Assembly (NCBI RefSeq): GCF_003626645.1
Contig: NZ_RBAM01000010.1
Span: forward strand, 62,001-126,000
Direction of reading: 5' to 3'
From: Streptomyces klenkii
Lineage (GTDB): Bacteria; Actinomycetota; Actinomycetes; Streptomycetales; Streptomycetaceae
DNA length: 64,000 bases
Below are positions 1-7,636 of the stretch, piece by piece (positions within the stretch are counted from its first letter, which is position 1; every line of letters starts with the position of its first letter). The notes below the pieces were generated by a model, which was not told where the DNA came from, ran no database searches, and saw only the letters and a program-made list of their open reading frames with translations. The position numbers and the translations under genes are program-made.

Positions 1-1001
1 CCGTGGCGGCCAGGAAGGCCGTGCGGGAGGGCGGGCACACCCGCATCCTGCGGCGGCCGGAGGAGCTGAGCCCCGACAGCGTGGACGCGGCCGTCATCGC
101 CCTGCCCAACCACCTGCACCTTCCCGTGGCCAGGGCGCTCGTCGAACGCGACGTGCCGGTCTTCGTCGAGAAGCCGGTGTTCCGCACCCTCTTCGAGGCC
201 CAGGCGCTCGCCCTCGACCACCTGGCCCGGGGCAGCATCGGCGACCTGACGCTGTATTCGTGGAGCGCCGCCCGGCACCGCACCGACGTGTGCCGGCTGG
301 CGGAGCTCCTGCCCTCCCTGGGCACCATCCGCAACCTGGACCTGAGCTGGATCCGGGCCACCGGCATCCCGCAGCGCACCGGCTGGTTCGTCGACCGGCG
401 GCTGTCGGGCGGCGGGGCCCTGCTCGACCTGGGCTGGCACCTGCTGGACGTGGGCCTGCACCTGCTGGGCTGGCCGCGCGTGGTGCGGGCGGCCGGCACC
501 ATGTCGGCCGACTGGATGGAGCGCGGCGACGCCACGGCCGACTGGCGGCCGGGCCTCCAGGACGGCCCGGAGGCCCGGCCCGCGGAGCCCGTCGAGGACA
601 CGGCCCGCGGCTTCCTGGTCACCGACACGGGGGTAGGCATCTCGCTGGAGACCCGCTGGGCCTCCCACCAGGCCCTCGACGTCACCACCATCACGGTGGA
701 GGGCACCGAGGGCGTGGCCACGCTGCGCGGCACGTTCGGCTTCAGCCCGCACCGCCTGCCGCGGTCCTCCCTCACCGTGCTGCGCCTGGGCCGCGAGGAG
801 AGCGTGGCACTGCCGGACGAGCCCGTGGGCATCGAGTACGAGCGGCAGGTCGACGAGCTCGCCCGCCGGCTCGGCGGCCCCGGCGGCGGGCGGCCGGCCT
901 CGGGCCTCGGCGAGGGCTCGATGGCCGAAGTGACCATCCTCGCTTCCTGCATCGACCACATCTACTCGGCCGCCGGCCGGACCCTGCGGGAGGTTTCATG
1001 A
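1..1001 (+). CDS. mitG: Gfo/Idh/MocA-family oxidoreductase, RifL/MitG-like (5' truncated)
   Basis: NAD(P)-dependent oxidoreductase of the Gfo/Idh/MocA family. The reading frame is already open at the window edge (first full codon at base 3), so the Rossmann glycine motif and perhaps 30 residues are missing. What remains shows the family EKP motif (VFVEKPV) and the region following it, containing GGGALLDLGWHLLDVGLHLLG. In AHBA pathways (RifL) this protein works with the AHBA synthase paralogue to make UDP-3-keto-glucose on the way to kanosamine. That role is inferred here from the AHBA phosphatase and amino-dehydroquinate synthase downstream. Its stop overlaps the next start (ATGA), so the two are translationally coupled. 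An unrelated sugar dehydrogenase is the alternative. Confidence 0.8.
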   Translation, partial: VAARKAVREGGHTRILRRPEELSPDSVDAAVIALPNHLHLPVARALVERDVPVFVEKPVFRTLFEAQALALDHLARGSIGDLTLYSWSAARHRTDVCRLAELLPSLGTIRNLDLSWIRATGIPQRTGWFVDRRLSGGGALLDLGWHLLDVGLHLLGWPRVVRAAGTMSADWMERGDATADWRPGLQDGPEARPAEPVEDTARGFLVTDTGVGISLETRWASHQALDVTTITVEGTEGVATLRGTFGFSPHRLPRSSLTVLRLGREESVALPDEPVGIEYERQVDELARRLGGPGGGRPASGLGEGSMAEVTILASCIDHIYSAAGRTLREVS

Positions 1002-2137
1002 AGTTCGCCTACTTCACCCACGTGTGGGGCCGGCCCGGCATCACGCCCGGGCAGCGCTACGCCGAACTCTGGCGCGAGATCCGCGACGCCGACCGGCTCG
1101 GCCTCGACTACGCGTTCTCCGTCGAGCACCACTGCACGCCGCAGGAGAGCTGGATGCCCTCGCCCGCGGTGTTCTGCACGGGCGCGGCCCTGCACACCGA
1201 GCGCATCCGGATCGGGCCGATGGGCTGGGTCCCGCCGCTGCGCCACCCGATGCACCTGGTCGAGGAGGTCGCGACCCTCGACCACGTCCTGGGCGGCCGG
1301 CTGGAGGTGGGGCTGGCCTCGGGCGTCAGCCCCCAGCCCTTCCTGCCCTTCGGCGCCGACTTCGACAACCGCCACACGCTCACCCGGGAGGCCGTCGAGC
1401 TGCTGCGCACCGCGCTCGGCAGTGAGGGCGCCGTCGACTTCGAGGGGCCCGTGCACCGGGTCCGGGACGTCACCCTCTCCTTCCCCGCGCTCCAGCGCCC
1501 CCACCCGCCGCTGTGGGTGCCCACCACCAACCGCAACACCCTGCGCTACCTCAGCGAGGTGGGTGCCCACACGGGCTCGACGATGATCGTGCCGCGCGCC
1601 TCCATGGGCGTCGTCTACCGCCACTACCTCGACTGGTGGCGCGAGCACGGCCACGCCACCGACCCCGACATCGGCTACTGGACCCTCGTCCACGTGGCGC
1701 CCACCGACGCCGAGGCCGAGACGCGGGCGGCCGCGCACATGACCGAGACCTTCACCAAAACCCTCCAGTACGGCTCCGTGCGGCGCTCCGGCGAGCAGCA
1801 CGCCCCGGCCAGCAGGCTGAGCACGCCCGACATCCTCGCCGGGTCCGGCGACTTCGGCTTCCTCCTCGACCACAACCTCGTCTTCGTCGGCTCGCCGCAG
1901 ACGGTGACGGAGAGGATCCGGGCCGCGGCCGCGGAGGGCCACTTCAACACCGTGCTGGGCGAGTTCACCTTCGGGGGGCTGGAGGAGCGGCACCGGGCCG
2001 AGTCCCTCGAACTGTTCGCCCGCGAGGTGATCCCGGCGCTGCGCGACCACTCCCCGTACGCGCCGCGCCCGGCGTACACGCCCGGCGACGAGGAGCAGGT
2101 GGCCGCCCGCCTCCAGGCCCTCGGCTATCTCGACTGA
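998..2137 (+). CDS. mitH: LLM-class flavin/F420-dependent oxidoreductase (MitH-like)
   Basis: A 379-residue luciferase-like TIM-barrel oxidoreductase that would use FMN or F420. The N-terminus has the LLM pattern (Y/F..E.HH near SVEHHCTP) and the barrel segments RIRIGPMGWVPPLRHP and GRLEVGLASG. The start ATG overlaps the upstream stop and the gene shares its operon. Mitomycin clusters carry several proteins annotated as F420-dependent H4MPT-reductase-like, and this position matches MitH from memory. The substrate cannot be read from sequence; a redox step on the mitosane or AHBA-sugar skeleton is an inference. Confidence 0.85.
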   Translation: MKFAYFTHVWGRPGITPGQRYAELWREIRDADRLGLDYAFSVEHHCTPQESWMPSPAVFCTGAALHTERIRIGPMGWVPPLRHPMHLVEEVATLDHVLGGRLEVGLASGVSPQPFLPFGADFDNRHTLTREAVELLRTALGSEGAVDFEGPVHRVRDVTLSFPALQRPHPPLWVPTTNRNTLRYLSEVGAHTGSTMIVPRASMGVVYRHYLDWWREHGHATDPDIGYWTLVHVAPTDAEAETRAAAHMTETFTKTLQYGSVRRSGEQHAPASRLSTPDILAGSGDFGFLLDHNLVFVGSPQTVTERIRAAAAEGHFNTVLGEFTFGGLEERHRAESLELFAREVIPALRDHSPYAPRPAYTPGDEEQVAARLQALGYLD

Positions 2138-2223
2138 CGCGGCTCGGCCTGCGGTCGCGCCCCGCACCGCCTCGGAGAAGGCGTGTCCCGCCCCGGAGAA
2201 AGGATGAGGAGATCAGCGTTCAC

Positions 2224-3138
2224 GTGCCGACCCGGCCGCCCTCGGCGCGGGAGCTGCGCCCCCTCGTGGACCGGCTGCTGCTCGTCCCCGACGAACACCG
2301 CCGCTTCGCCGTGGACGAGCAGGGCGCGCGCCGCCTGCACCGCATCGGGCCGGAGCTGCTGGACGAGCTCACGGCGGCCGGGCTGCCCCACGCCGGCCAC
2401 GGCCCCGGCCGGCTCTTCGACGGCTACGACCTGGGCAACACGGCCCTGCACCTCGGGCTGGCGTCGGTTCAGCGGCGGGCCATCCGCTCCTGGGCGGCGG
2501 CCCTGCGCACGGCCTCGGTCCCAAACCCTCAGCCCCTGCTGATCGACGTGAAGGCGTCGTGCCCCGTACCCGGCCACGCCGGCCCCTGCCCGTACGGAGT
2601 GCTGCTGGCCGGCGGGCGGCGCCGCGTGGTGGCGGGCCCGCCCTCGGACGCGCGCCTGCACCGGCTCACCGTACGGCCGCGGCAGCAGTGGCCCGCGTTC
2701 CCCCCGCCCGTCCTGGAGCTGCTGCGCGCCCTGGAGCCGGTCGGCTTCTTCCTGCTGCCGGAGGCCGTCCGCTGGGACCCGGAGTTCCTGTGGCGCACGC
2801 GCATGGCGGACTGCGGCGGCGCGTCCGCGTGGCTGGTGGCGGAGGGCGAACGGCGCGGCCTCGGCGTCCGCTTCGCCTTCGGGCTGCTCGTGGCCAGACC
2901 GTACTCCACCCCGCACTGCTGGGCAGAGTTCCTGGTGGACGGCCACTGGGTGCCGGCCGATCCGCTGCTGCTGCGGGCCATGGCCGCCTGGGGCGGGCTG
3001 GACTCGGCGGCCCACCCGCCCACCGCGTCCCCCGGGGCCGTCTTCCACCGGCTCACGGACCGCTTCACGAAAGTCGTCAGCCACGCCGGGGTCTGGGCCC
3101 CGGCCTCCCTACCCACGGAGCTCCTGCCATGCCCCTGA
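2224..3138 (+). CDS. Transglutaminase-like cysteine protein in AHBA cluster (MitI position)
   Basis: About 304 residues, function unknown. The C-terminal half has a transglutaminase-type triad layout: Cys in MADCGGASAW, His in STPHCWAEF and Asp in WVPADP. The N-terminal ~150 residues match nothing I recognise. The GTG at 2224 is chosen because it follows a GAGGAG ribosome site (2206-2211) by 12 bases and the protein-like frame begins there; an ATG at 2204 is in another frame. It overlaps the phosphatase gene by 10 bases. In natural-product clusters such folds act as amide-forming or acyl-transfer enzymes as well as peptidases, so amide chemistry is possible but unproven. Confidence 0.7.
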   Translation: MPTRPPSARELRPLVDRLLLVPDEHRRFAVDEQGARRLHRIGPELLDELTAAGLPHAGHGPGRLFDGYDLGNTALHLGLASVQRRAIRSWAAALRTASVPNPQPLLIDVKASCPVPGHAGPCPYGVLLAGGRRRVVAGPPSDARLHRLTVRPRQQWPAFPPPVLELLRALEPVGFFLLPEAVRWDPEFLWRTRMADCGGASAWLVAEGERRGLGVRFAFGLLVARPYSTPHCWAEFLVDGHWVPADPLLLRAMAAWGGLDSAAHPPTASPGAVFHRLTDRFTKVVSHAGVWAPASLPTELLPCP

Positions 3139-3848
3139 CTCCCCCGCCCCGCTCCCCCGCGTCCTCCCCGGCCGCCCCGCCGCCGGCCGCCGCCCCCGCT
3201 CCCGGCCGCTTCGCCACCGTGGTCTTCGACCTCGACGGCGTCCTCATCGACAGCTTCGAGGTCATGCGGGAGGCGTTCGCCATCGCCTACCGCGAAGTGG
3301 TGGGCGACGGCGAGCCCCCCTTCGAGGAGTACGTCACCCACCAGGGGCGCTACTTCCCGGACATCATGCGGCTGATGGGACTGCCCGGCGAGATGGAGGG
3401 GCCGTTCGTCCGCGCGAGCCACGAGCTGATGGACCGGGTCACGGTCTACCCGCACGTACCGGAGCTGCTGGCGACGCTGCGCGAGCGGGGCGTGCGCACC
3501 GCCATCGCCACCGGCAAGTCCGGCGCCCGGGCCCGCGCCGTCCTGGAGCGGGTCGGGCTGCTGCCCCTGCTCGACGAGGTCGTGGGCAGCGACGAGGTGC
3601 CCCGGCCCAAACCGCACCCGGACATCGTCCACGAGGCGCTGCACCGGCTGGGCGCGCCGCCCGAAAGCGCGGTCATGGTCGGCGACGCGGTGATCGACAT
3701 CCGCAGCGGGCGCGCCGCCGGCACGGCCACGGTGGGCGTCACCTGGGGCGAGGGCTCGGCGGAGCGGCTGCGCGCCGAGCAGCCCGACTTCCTGCTCGAC
3801 CGGCCGTGGCACCTGCTCGCGCTGGTGTGCGGCGGGGGCCGCGGATGA
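3129..3848 (+). CDS. mitJ: AHBA-synthesis-associated HAD phosphatase (RifM/MitJ-like)
   Basis: A 239-residue HAD hydrolase of the phosphoglycolate-phosphatase subgroup. A proline/alanine-rich tail of about 30 residues precedes the core. HAD motif I is VVFDLDGVLID, motif II the T in AIATGKSG, motif III the K in RPKPHPD, and motif IV GDAVIDIRSG. The overall pattern (SFEVMREAFAIAYREVVGDGE and the ATGKSG block) is that of the 3-amino-5-hydroxybenzoate synthesis-related family (RifM). It is thought to remove phosphate from an intermediate in kanosamine/aminoshikimate supply. The downstream oxidoreductase starts inside its stop codon (ATGA). Confidence 0.88.
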   Translation: MPLTPPPRSPASSPAAPPPAAAPAPGRFATVVFDLDGVLIDSFEVMREAFAIAYREVVGDGEPPFEEYVTHQGRYFPDIMRLMGLPGEMEGPFVRASHELMDRVTVYPHVPELLATLRERGVRTAIATGKSGARARAVLERVGLLPLLDEVVGSDEVPRPKPHPDIVHEALHRLGAPPESAVMVGDAVIDIRSGRAAGTATVGVTWGEGSAERLRAEQPDFLLDRPWHLLALVCGGGRG

Positions 3849-4993
3849 CGGCGGGGCCCGGGCGCGAGGCCTTGCGCCAGGCGCCTGCCGCCCCGCGCTG
3901 GAGCGTGGTCGCCCCGCAGGGGGCGGCCGGTGAACTGGCCGGTGCCGGCGGGGCCGAGGGCTGGCAGCTGCTGCTGGAGACCGCCCGCACCGTCCGGCGG
4001 CACGGGCTGGGCGCGCTGTGGCTGCTGGACCGCACGGACACCACGCCCCGGCGCGCGCCCGAACCCGTGTGGGAGGGCTGGACGGCGCTGGCCGGGCTGG
4101 CGGCCGCGGTGCCGGGGCTGGAGCTGGGCCTGCTCTCCCCGGCGGCGCCCTTCCGCAACGCGGCCCTGCTCGCCAAGCGGGCGGCGAGCGCGGACCACAT
4201 CTGCGGCGGGCGCCTGTCGCTGGGGCTCACCGCCGCGGCGTACGGACCGGAGCATCACTCAACGGGGGCCGCGCCTGCGGCCGGGGAGCCTCCTTCCGGT
4301 GAGGGTGGTGCCCCTGAGGGCGGTTTCCCCGAAGGCGGCTCCCCTGAGGGCGGCTTCTTCGGCGACGAGGGGGGCCACCGCGCCGTCGGCGAGACGGCCG
4401 AGGCGCTGCGCGCACTGTGGGGCGGCCGGCCGGTGACCTTCGCCGGAGAGCACGTACGGCTGGCGGCGGCGCACTGCGTACCGGCGCCGCACCAGCAGCC
4501 ACTGCCCCTGGCCCTGCGCCTGGACGCCGGGGAGGAGGGGGCCGGGGCGCGGCGGCCCGCGGACGCCGCCGTACGGGAGTGCACCGCCGTCCAGTGGACG
4601 GGCGAGACGCATGACATCGCTCGCGCCATCGAGGAGTTCGGGTGGCGCAGGACGGCCCTCGGGGCGGACCCGGGCGGGGTGCGCCACGCCTGGGCGGCCG
4701 AGTGCCGGGTCTTCGACTCCGTGCTGGAGCGCGACAGGTGGCTGTGTTCCCCGCACGAAGTGCACTTCTGGAGCCACCACCCCGACCTGCTGGCGCGGCG
4801 GAGCCTGTACGGGACGCCCGATCAGATCGCGGACCGCGCGCGGAGCCTGCTGGCGGCGGGCGTTTCGGAGTTCGTGCTGTGGTTCCGCGACTATCCGCGG
4901 ACCACGAGCCTGGAGCGGCTCCTCACCGACATCGCCCCCCGCATCGACACGACCGCCGGTCCCGGCGCCGGGACCGGCGGGGCAGAGGAGTGA
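3845..4993 (+). CDS. mitK: LLM-class F420/flavin oxidoreductase with Gly/Pro-rich insert (MitK-like)
   Basis: A 382-residue luciferase-like oxidoreductase. Typical elements are the ASADHICGGRLSLGL segment and the C-terminal GTPDQIADRARSLLAAGVSEFVLWFRDYPR. About residue 140-175 it carries a low-complexity insert made by a 15-base repeat, which family members normally lack. ATGA overlap with the phosphatase and GTGA overlap with the next gene place it inside one operon. Mitomycin clusters have a second H4MPT-reductase-like protein (MitK) at this position. The reaction is unknown. Confidence 0.8.
   Translation: MTAGPGREALRQAPAAPRWSVVAPQGAAGELAGAGGAEGWQLLLETARTVRRHGLGALWLLDRTDTTPRRAPEPVWEGWTALAGLAAAVPGLELGLLSPAAPFRNAALLAKRAASADHICGGRLSLGLTAAAYGPEHHSTGAAPAAGEPPSGEGGAPEGGFPEGGSPEGGFFGDEGGHRAVGETAEALRALWGGRPVTFAGEHVRLAAAHCVPAPHQQPLPLALRLDAGEEGAGARRPADAAVRECTAVQWTGETHDIARAIEEFGWRRTALGADPGGVRHAWAAECRVFDSVLERDRWLCSPHEVHFWSHHPDLLARRSLYGTPDQIADRARSLLAAGVSEFVLWFRDYPRTTSLERLLTDIAPRIDTTAGPGAGTGGAEE
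4301..4360 (+). repeat. 15-bp in-frame tandem repeat (4 copies) in oxidoreductase gene
   Basis: Four imperfect 15-base units (GAGGGTGGTGCCCCT, GAGGGCGGTTTCCCC, GAAGGCGGCTCCCCT, GAGGGCGGCTTCTTC) encode a ladder of EGG-x-P/F pentapeptides. They lie in what should be a surface loop of the TIM barrel. The unit length keeps the reading frame, so copy number could vary between strains without breaking the gene. Confidence 0.85.
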
Positions 4994-6600
4994 GCCCGGT
5001 GCCCGGTACGAAGCCCGCCGACCCGTTCCTGTCCACGGCCTGGCTCGCCGCCGGCCGCTCGCTGGAACGCCCGCCCGCCGGCGTACGGGACACCGTGACG
5101 CTCCGGCTGGAGCTCACCGATCCGCCGCCCGGGGCACCGCCGGCGCTGGACGTGGCGGTGGACCTGGCCGCCGGGCGCCTGGGCGTCGCGGCCGCCGCGG
5201 GCGAGCCGCCGGGGCTGCGGATCACGCTGCCGCACGCGGCGGCCCGGGCGCTGCTGCTGGGCTCGCCGCAGGAGCGCGCCGGCGTCTTCGAGCGCGGTGA
5301 CGTGCGCGCCGAGGGCAACTTCAGCCTGCTGTTCTTCATCGACGCGGCGCTCCGGCGGGACGGGTCGGGGCACGTGGCGGCGCTGCGGGCCGCGGCGGGG
5401 CTGACCGGGTCCCGGGAGACTGGGGAGACGGCCGGTGTGGAGGAGGAGGCTGAGGCGACTGGGGCGGCCGGCGCGAAGGAGGCGGCCGAGGCCGTCGAGC
5501 GGGCCCGCGAGGCCCTGCCCGGGACGGTGCGCGAGATCGAGCGCGAAGTGGGCACCTCGACGCCGGGGGCCCAGCTGCACGTCTCCCTCGACGGGGTCAC
5601 GCTCGCGGACGCGGGGCTGGGCGAGGCCCGGCCCGGCGTCCCGATGACCCACCGTTCGCTGCCGCTGTGGTACTGCTGCGCCAAGCCCCTGCTGTCAGCG
5701 GCGCTCGGCCGGCTCTGGGAAGCCGGCGCGTACGACCCGTACCTGCCCGTCTCCCACTACCTGCCCGAGTTCGGCGGGGAAGGCAAGGAGTCCATCACCT
5801 CGATGGACCTGCTGACGCACACGGGCCCGCTGCCGACCGGCGGCGACCCGCTGCACGGCGTGGTCGCCGGACCGGACGGCGAGCGCCTGCGCCGGGCGCT
5901 CGGCGTGGCGGTCCCGCCGCATTCCCGGCGGGCTCCGGGCGTCAACTACAGCCAGTGGTGGGCCTGGTTCGTCCTGGCCCGCATCCTTCCCGCGGTCGAC
6001 GGCAGGGAGTACCGCCCGTACGTCGAGGAGGAGATCCTCGGGCCGTGCGGCATGGCGGACACGCGCGTACACCTGACGCCGGAGGACTTCGCGGCCTTCG
6101 GGGACCGGCTGCCGCTGATCCACGTGAGCAACCCCGGGTCGGCTCCCCAGCCCACCCACTGGTGGTCCACCGAGGCCGCGACCACGCGCTGTATCCCCGG
6201 CGTGAACACCCGGGGGCCGCTGAGCGACCTCGGCCGCTTCCTCACCATGCTGCTGCGCGGCGGGAACGCCCCCGGCGGGCGCGTCATGTCGCCGACGACC
6301 GCCGCCGCGCTGACCGCCCGGCACCGCACCGGCCTGTACGACCGGTACGGCAACGCCGACTGGGGCATGGGGTTCCGCCTCGAATGCCGCCACCTGGGCG
6401 AGGAGTTCACCAGCTTCGGCACCCACACCTCCCCCCGCTCCTACGGGCACGACGGGCTGTGGACCGCGGTGGCGTTCGCAGACCCCGACGCCGGGCTCAC
6501 CGTGGCCGTCCACCTCAACGGGAAGGTGGAGCACGAACGGCACCGCGAGCGCATCATCCGCATCGCCGACGCCGTGTACGAGGACCTTCGCCTGTGCTGA
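4990..6600 (+). CDS. SCP2-like / beta-lactamase-fold protein with altered active site (MitL position)
   Basis: A 536-residue two-part protein. Residues 1 to about 130 resemble an SCP2/sterol-carrier domain; after an Ala/Glu-rich linker, residues ~190-536 follow the class C beta-lactamase/esterase fold (YLPEFGGEGKESITSMDLLTHTGPLP). Where active enzymes have Ser-x-x-Lys (ASVTKP) this protein has YCCAKP, so the nucleophile is Cys by alignment, and the Tyr-x-Asn motif reads NYSQ. It may therefore not be a normal serine hydrolase. Start GTG overlaps the upstream stop (GTGA); a second in-frame GTG follows at 4999. The position matches mitL of the mitomycin cluster from memory. Confidence 0.72.
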   Translation: MSPVPGTKPADPFLSTAWLAAGRSLERPPAGVRDTVTLRLELTDPPPGAPPALDVAVDLAAGRLGVAAAAGEPPGLRITLPHAAARALLLGSPQERAGVFERGDVRAEGNFSLLFFIDAALRRDGSGHVAALRAAAGLTGSRETGETAGVEEEAEATGAAGAKEAAEAVERAREALPGTVREIEREVGTSTPGAQLHVSLDGVTLADAGLGEARPGVPMTHRSLPLWYCCAKPLLSAALGRLWEAGAYDPYLPVSHYLPEFGGEGKESITSMDLLTHTGPLPTGGDPLHGVVAGPDGERLRRALGVAVPPHSRRAPGVNYSQWWAWFVLARILPAVDGREYRPYVEEEILGPCGMADTRVHLTPEDFAAFGDRLPLIHVSNPGSAPQPTHWWSTEAATTRCIPGVNTRGPLSDLGRFLTMLLRGGNAPGGRVMSPTTAAALTARHRTGLYDRYGNADWGMGFRLECRHLGEEFTSFGTHTSPRSYGHDGLWTAVAFADPDAGLTVAVHLNGKVEHERHRERIIRIADAVYEDLRLC

Positions 6601-6610
6601 CCTCTGCCGG

Positions 6611-6659
6611 GTTCCGACTTCCGGCTTCCTACTTCCGACTTCCGGCTTCCGACTTCCAG
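6611..6659 (+). repeat. Seven 7-bp tandem units between hydrolase and methyltransferase genes
   Basis: Seven consecutive heptamers of the form CTTCCGA/CTTCCGG fill almost all of the 70-base gap between the hydrolase stop and the methyltransferase ribosome site (GAGAGGG at about 6659). No gene is seen here. The pyrimidine-rich repeat could act as a spacer in the mRNA or could be slippage-prone DNA without function. Confidence 0.85.
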
Positions 6660-6670
6660 AGAGGGTTTCC

Positions 6671-7516
6671 ATGCCGCACTCCGACCTGACCGAACTGCCC
6701 ATGCCGTCGCCCGTGTCCGCCGAGGTGGGCGCGCTCTACGACCGGTTCACCGCCCTGGGTTCCGCTTCCCTGGGCGAGAACCTGCACTTCGGGTACTGGG
6801 ACTCCCCCGACAGCCGGGTGTCGCTGGAGGAGGCGACCGACCGGCTCACCGACATGATGGCCGACCGGCTGCACATCGGCGCCGGGTCGCGCGTCCTCGA
6901 CCTGGGCTGCGGCGTGGGCACGCCCGGCGTGCGCATCGCCCGCCGTACGGGCGCGGACGTCACCGGCATCTCCGTCAGCACGGAGCAGATCGCCCGGGCC
7001 AACGCGCTGGCGGAGTCCTCGGGCGTCGCCGACCGGGCGCGGTTCCGGCAGGCGGACGCGATGGAACTGCCCTTCGAGGACGGCAGTTTCGACGCGGTCA
7101 TCGCCCTGGAGTCGATCATCCACATGCCCGACCGCGCCCAGGTACTCGCGCACGTGGGCCGGGTGCTGCGGCCGGGCGGGCGGGTGGTGCTCACCGACTT
7201 CTTCGAGCGCGCCCCCATCCCCGCCGCCGGGCAGACCGCCGTACGGCGCTACCTGCACGACTTCATGATGACGATGGTGACCGCCGAGTCGTACCCGCCC
7301 CTGCTGCGCGGGGCCGGGCTGTGGCTGGAGGAGTTCCTGGACATCAGCGACCAGACGCTGGAGAAGACCTTCGTCCTGCTGTCCGAGCGCATCAACGCGG
7401 CGAAGAAGCAGCTCTCGGACGAGTTCGGAGAGGAGATGGTGGACCAGTTCGACCCGGGCGACCTGGTCGGCATCAGGGAGTTCGGCTATCTGCTGCTGGT
7501 GGCACAGCGCCCGTAA
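6671..7516 (+). CDS. mitM: SAM-dependent methyltransferase (MitM-like)
   Basis: A 281-residue class I methyltransferase. SAM motif I is VLDLGCGVGTPG at about residue 75, followed by the acidic loop GADVTGISVS, motif II DGSFDAVIALESIIHMPD and motif III LRPGGRVVLTDFFER. It resembles small-molecule N-/O-methyltransferases of the ubiE/sterol type. In the mitomycin cluster MitM methylates the aziridine nitrogen, and size and neighbourhood fit that. It is the last plus-strand gene of the operon and is followed by strong hairpins. ATG 6671 follows a GAGAGGG site. Confidence 0.82.
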   Translation: MPHSDLTELPMPSPVSAEVGALYDRFTALGSASLGENLHFGYWDSPDSRVSLEEATDRLTDMMADRLHIGAGSRVLDLGCGVGTPGVRIARRTGADVTGISVSTEQIARANALAESSGVADRARFRQADAMELPFEDGSFDAVIALESIIHMPDRAQVLAHVGRVLRPGGRVVLTDFFERAPIPAAGQTAVRRYLHDFMMTMVTAESYPPLLRGAGLWLEEFLDISDQTLEKTFVLLSERINAAKKQLSDEFGEEMVDQFDPGDLVGIREFGYLLLVAQRP

Positions 7517-7530
7517 CGCGGAAAGGGTGA

Positions 7531-7613
7531 GCGGGGCCTCGGCCCCGCCGCCCGTCCGCGGCCTGTCCGCCCGTCCGCCCCTGCGTCGCCGGCTCCCGGC
7601 GCGGGGGCGGACG
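7531..7613. terminator. Hairpins between convergent mitM-like and mitP-like genes
   Basis: Two inverted repeats occupy the convergent gap. GCGGGGCC-TC-GGCCCCGC lies at 7531-7548. A longer structure at 7572-7613 has CGTCCGCCCC pairing with GGGGCGGACG around an inner GCCGG/CCGGC stem. There is no U-tract, as is common in high-GC actinomycetes. Their position after both stop codons suggests bidirectional termination. Confidence 0.6.
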
Positions 7614-7636
7614 GCCTCGCCCTTACGGCCTTCCTG

